NCBI GenBank assembly: GCA_964387935.1
Contig: CAYLZN010000244.1
Location: 1 to 9,059, forward strand
Source: CAYLZN01 sp964387935
GTDB lineage: Bacteria; Acidobacteriota; Vicinamibacteria; Vicinamibacterales; JAFNAJ01
Length of the DNA: 9,059 nucleotides
Direction of reading: 5' to 3'
The position numbers and the translations under genes are program-made. This document shows, piece by piece, positions 6,523 to 9,059 of this stretch. The notes beneath the pieces are model-generated. The model did no database searches, had not been told where the DNA came from, and was given only the letters and a program-made list of their open reading frames with translations. Positions within the stretch are counted from its first letter, which is position 1; every line of letters starts with the position of its first letter.

Positions 6523-7331
6523 GCGTGGGCAAGGCCGTGATTCTGGCGCGCGGCCTGGGCACGCGCATGCGGCGGGCCTCGGGCACGTCGTTGACCACGG
6601 AGCAGGCGCGCGCGGCCGATGCCGGTCTGAAGGCGCTCGTGCCAATCGGCCGCCCGTTCCTCGACTACGTGCTCAGCGCCCTCGCGGATGGCGGGATCCG
6701 CCAGGTGTGTCTGGTGATCGGTCCCGAGCACGACGCGATTCGCGACTACTACACGCGTGGGGTCGTCCTGTCCCGCCTCGAGGTGAGCTTCGCCATCCAG
6801 GAGCACCCGCGCGGGACCGCGGACGCGGTGCTGGCCGCACAGCACTTCGCCGGGAGGCACCCGTTTCTCGTGCTCAATTCGGACAACTACTACCCGCCGC
6901 GGGCCTACGAGGCGCTGGCGCAGCTCGGCGGCCCTGGGCTGCCCGGGTTCAGTCGTCGTGGTCTCCTGGCCTCGGGGACCCTTGGCCGCGATCGGATTGC
7001 GGGCTACGCGCTCCTGGATGTGGCCGCCGACGGGACGCTGCGACGCATCGTCGAGAAGCCGGACGGGGCGACGCTGGCCGCCTACGGGGAGAATCCGCTG
7101 GTGAGCATGAACTGCTGGCGCTTCGGCCCCGAGATCTTCGACGCCTGCCGCGCCGTGCCCCCGTCGCCACGAGGGGAACTGGAGCTGCCGCTGGCGGTGC
7201 AGTACGGGCTCGAGCGCCTCGGGATGCGGCTGACGGTGGTGCCGCTCGACCTGCCGGTGCTGGACCTGTCGACCCGCGATGACATTGCAGTCGTGGCGCG
7301 TGCGCTCGCCTCGACGGAGGTGCGCTTGTGA
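6519..7331 (+). CDS. Sugar-phosphate nucleotidyltransferase family protein with variant signature loop
   Basis: The 270-residue product has the Rossmann-like fold of enzymes that couple an NTP to a sugar-1-phosphate. Visible motifs are the nucleotide loop AVILARGLGTRMR (6-18), Lys38 in GLKALVPIGRPFLDYVLSAL, HPRGTADAVLAA (96-107), the metal-site segment VLNSDNYY (118-125), IVEKPDG (177-183), VSMNCWRF (195-202) and LPVLDLSTRDDI (245-256). It departs from the norm in three ways: ARG instead of AAG before LGTRM, about 19 residues (19-37) between the loop and the signature lysine where PLT..PK is usual, and NSDN where GDN is common. The sugar and the nucleotide cannot be named. Its start overlaps the uridine phosphorylase stop (ATGA), and its TGA overlaps the GTG of the next gene (GTGA). 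It may act on the pentose-1-phosphate made by its neighbour, but that is inference. Confidence 0.82.
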   Translation: MSVGKAVILARGLGTRMRRASGTSLTTEQARAADAGLKALVPIGRPFLDYVLSALADGGIRQVCLVIGPEHDAIRDYYTRGVVLSRLEVSFAIQEHPRGTADAVLAAQHFAGRHPFLVLNSDNYYPPRAYEALAQLGGPGLPGFSRRGLLASGTLGRDRIAGYALLDVAADGTLRRIVEKPDGATLAAYGENPLVSMNCWRFGPEIFDACRAVPPSPRGELELPLAVQYGLERLGMRLTVVPLDLPVLDLSTRDDIAVVARALASTEVRL

Positions 7332-8770
7332 AAATGGGGTCGGGAGTTCTTTTCAACAAAACTGCGTACGACCGCCGTCCGGAAGCGCGCCAACGCCGCG
7401 CCGGGGCCCCCCGGAGGACACCGGGGCCCTTGACAGCGCTGGCCGTCTTTCTGTCCGCCGCCGGTGCGCTCGCGACGGCCGGTGCCGACACGGCTCGCTT
7501 CGAAGCGGTGTGGTTCTGGTCCGGTGCGGTGACGTCGACCTCGGCCGAGGTCAAGGCACGGGTTCGCGGCACGCCGGGCGACCTGCACCTGGTGTACGGC
7601 CACGAACGCTCGCTTCGCGATGCGAAGCAGGCGCGACCCGCTCTCGTCCCCGCTGCGCCGGCCGGCGGCGTCGTGGCCTTCGGGCTCGCCGGGCTCTCTC
7701 CCAACACCGACTACTACTACGCCGTCTCGAATGGTACGAGCCGGTCTGCGGTCGGGCACTTCCGCACCTTCGCCGACGGGCCGCTCTCGTTCTCGTTCGC
7801 GTTCTCGAGCTGCGCCGGCGGCAGCATGTTCAGCGCGATCAGCAATCACCCGATCTTCGACACCATCCGCCTGAGGCGGCCGCTCCTCTTTCTCCACCTG
7901 GGCGACTTCCACTACAGCAACATCGGACGGAACGACATCGGCGACTTCCGCAAGGCCTACGATCGTGTCCTCACCCAGCCGCGCCAGGGCGGCCTGTACC
8001 AGCAGGTGCCGATCGCCTACATGTGGGACGACCACGACTACGGCCCGAACGACAGCGATCGCACCTCACCGGCGCGCAACGCCGCGCGCCTCGCCTACGA
8101 TGAGAACGTGCCGCACTATCCGCTCGTCCTCCAGGACGGGCGTGTCACGACCATCCAGCAGCAGTTCACCGTGGGCCGCGTGCCGTTCGTCCTGAGCGAC
8201 CTGCGCTCGGAGCGCGATCCCTCCCGGCAGGCCGACGGCCCCGGCAAGAGCATCATGGGCGCCCGACAGCGCGCGTGGCTCGACGAGACCTTCACGCGCC
8301 TCGCGAAATCCGACGCGCCCCTGATCATCTGGGTCAGCTCGGTCCCGTGGATTACGCGCGAGGGCGACCCGATGGATGGCTGGCAGCCGTATTCCTGGGA
8401 ACGCCAATGGATCGCGGATCGCCTCGAGGCGCTCGGCCTCACCACGCGCCTGGTCATGCTCGCCGGCGACGCGCACATGGCCGCCATCGACGACGGGAGG
8501 CACAGCAACTACACGAGCGGTGCACCGGCGGGCGCCAGGGGATTCCCGGTCATCAAGGCCACGCCCCTCGATCGCAGCCCCAGCATCAAGGGGGGCCCCT
8601 ACTCCCACGGCATCTCGGCGAAGTCGAACCAGTTCGGCTGGGCCGACATCAAGGACGACGGGCACGGGATCCGGGCGGTGTTCTCCGCGCACGATGCCGC
8701 GGGGCGGCTCGTTCCCGGCCTGCGCCTCGAGCTCACCTGCGGCCCGGGCGGCTGCCAGGTCGTCCCGTAG
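7328..8770 (+). CDS. Secreted PhoD-like alkaline phosphatase family protein
   Basis: PhoD-family enzymes are exported phosphomonoesterases/phosphodiesterases with a metal centre. From the GTG at 7328 (overlapping the previous stop as GTGA) there are 480 residues. Residues 36-53 (TALAVFLSAAGALATAGA) form the hydrophobic core of a signal peptide. Residues about 58-147 look like the PhoD N-terminal Ig-like domain, ending in GLSPNTDYYYAV and HFRTF. The catalytic domain shows FAFSSCAGG (158-165), HLGDFHYSN (190-198), MWDDHDYGPN (232-241), SDLRSER (290-296), WVSSVPWI (335-342) and LAGDAHMAAIDD (378-389), all at metallophosphatase positions. It ends CGPGGC, able to form a disulfide. The first 35 residues are Arg-rich, poorly conserved-looking and partly encoded by an AT-richer repeat-like segment, so the true start may be later (TTG at 7430, with GGAGG at 7413-7417). 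Substrate is unknown. Confidence 0.86.
   Translation: MKMGSGVLFNKTAYDRRPEARQRRAGAPRRTPGPLTALAVFLSAAGALATAGADTARFEAVWFWSGAVTSTSAEVKARVRGTPGDLHLVYGHERSLRDAKQARPALVPAAPAGGVVAFGLAGLSPNTDYYYAVSNGTSRSAVGHFRTFADGPLSFSFAFSSCAGGSMFSAISNHPIFDTIRLRRPLLFLHLGDFHYSNIGRNDIGDFRKAYDRVLTQPRQGGLYQQVPIAYMWDDHDYGPNDSDRTSPARNAARLAYDENVPHYPLVLQDGRVTTIQQQFTVGRVPFVLSDLRSERDPSRQADGPGKSIMGARQRAWLDETFTRLAKSDAPLIIWVSSVPWITREGDPMDGWQPYSWERQWIADRLEALGLTTRLVMLAGDAHMAAIDDGRHSNYTSGAPAGARGFPVIKATPLDRSPSIKGGPYSHGISAKSNQFGWADIKDDGHGIRAVFSAHDAAGRLVPGLRLELTCGPGGCQVVP
7331..7361. repeat. Possible REP-like interspersed repeat remnant at the start of the phoD-like gene
   Basis: This 31-bp segment has AAAATGGGGTCGGGAG followed by TTCTTTTC and CAACAAAA. 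It is clearly AT-richer than anything nearby and its AAAA...TTTT ends bracket a GGGTCGGGA core. The form resembles short genome-dispersed elements with GGGGTC..GGAGT..TTTT cores that I associate with REP/RAYT-type repeats in Acidobacteriota and related phyla. No second copy is in the window, so repeat status rests on resemblance only. Confidence 0.35.
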
Positions 8771-8779
8771 GTGCCCCAC

Positions 8780-9059
8780 ATGCGGATGCCACAGGCCAGC
8801 ACCCTCTTGCTGTTGTCGGTCGCCTGCCTGGCCGCCGGCCCTCGTGCCGCCGACGCGCCGGCGGACCTCGTCCTGCGCGGCGGCACGCTCTTCACGCTGG
8901 ACCCGACGCGTCCGCGGGCTCAGGCGCTCGCCGCTCGCGGCGACACGATCGTCGCCGTGGGCACCGATGCAGACATGGCGCCGTTCATCGGGCCCGGCAC
9001 GCGCGTGATCGACGTGCAGGGTGCGTTCGCCCTGCCGGGCTTCAACGATGCCCACGTGC
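8780..9059 (+). CDS. Secreted amidohydrolase family protein, YtcJ-like (N-terminal fragment)
   Basis: Ninety-three codons are present; the gene runs off the right edge. Residues about 1-25 form a signal peptide (MRMPQ, Leu-rich core LLLLSVACLAAG, then PRAADA). The mature start is typical of metal-dependent amidohydrolases of the YtcJ type: ADLVLRGGTLFTLDP (28-42), ARGDTIVAVGTDADM (52-66), IDVQGAFALPGFNDAHV (77-93). The window ends inside the His-x-His metal motif that follows LPGFNDAH. Such enzymes cleave amide or related C-N bonds, often in the periplasm; the substrate is unknown. The ATG at 8780 is chosen; GTG 8771 and ATG 8786 in the same frame are alternatives, and none has a good ribosome site. 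The gene starts 9 bp after the phoD-like gene and is probably in its operon. Confidence 0.8.
   Translation, partial: MRMPQASTLLLLSVACLAAGPRAADAPADLVLRGGTLFTLDPTRPRAQALAARGDTIVAVGTDADMAPFIGPGTRVIDVQGAFALPGFNDAHV

Noticed and set aside
7401..7429. GGGGCCC-type inverted/direct repeat (CCGGGGCCC twice) as a terminator or riboswitch
   Set aside because: It can form a short hairpin around GGAGG, but there is no T-tract and no known aptamer pattern; in DNA this GC-rich such repeats are common. It might still affect access to the possible TTG start.
8066..9055. Minus-strand open frame of 329 codons
   Set aside because: Antisense to the phoD-like and amidohydrolase genes, with no domain signature.

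Overview
The window is very GC-rich, densely coded and contains only protein genes; I see no rRNA, tRNA, CRISPR array or intact insertion sequence. The mix of genes suggests an Acidobacteriota-type bacterium, perhaps the Vicinamibacteria: a TonB-dependent receptor with an N-terminal carboxypeptidase-regulatory domain, many secreted hydrolases, a Tll0287-like (DUF3365) heme domain and a CBM9-like protein. This placement is an inference from gene content, not from a marker gene.

Layout. (1) Positions 1-1043, minus strand: a small four-helix membrane protein of unknown function, followed by the start of a TonB-dependent receptor that runs off the left edge. (2) Positions 1226-2629, plus strand: a phasin-like protein and, 9 bp later, an ornithine cyclodeaminase/mu-crystallin family enzyme. 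(3) Positions 2626-4898, minus strand: an XRE-type regulator and a secreted M20 amidohydrolase whose C-terminus carries a c-type heme domain. The stop codons of blocks 2 and 3 interlock in one CTAG. (4) Positions 5012-9059, plus strand: five closely packed genes, namely a CBM9-like protein, uridine phosphorylase, a sugar-phosphate-type nucleotidyltransferase, a PhoD-like phosphatase and the start of an amidohydrolase. Blocks 3 and 4 diverge from a 113-bp region holding a perfect 12-bp palindrome that could be an operator.

How the genes may work together. Block 3 looks like a regulator plus its target, a periplasmic amidase. Its heme domain needs export, and the signal peptide supplies it. In block 4, uridine phosphorylase releases a pentose-1-phosphate and the next gene, overlapping it by 4 bp, encodes an enzyme of the fold that normally activates sugar-1-phosphates. 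PhoD and the amidohydrolase suggest phosphate, nucleoside and amide scavenging. The most unusual items are the M20-heme fusion, the uridine phosphorylase/variant nucleotidyltransferase pair, and a short AT-richer repeat-like segment at the 5' end of the phoD-like gene.
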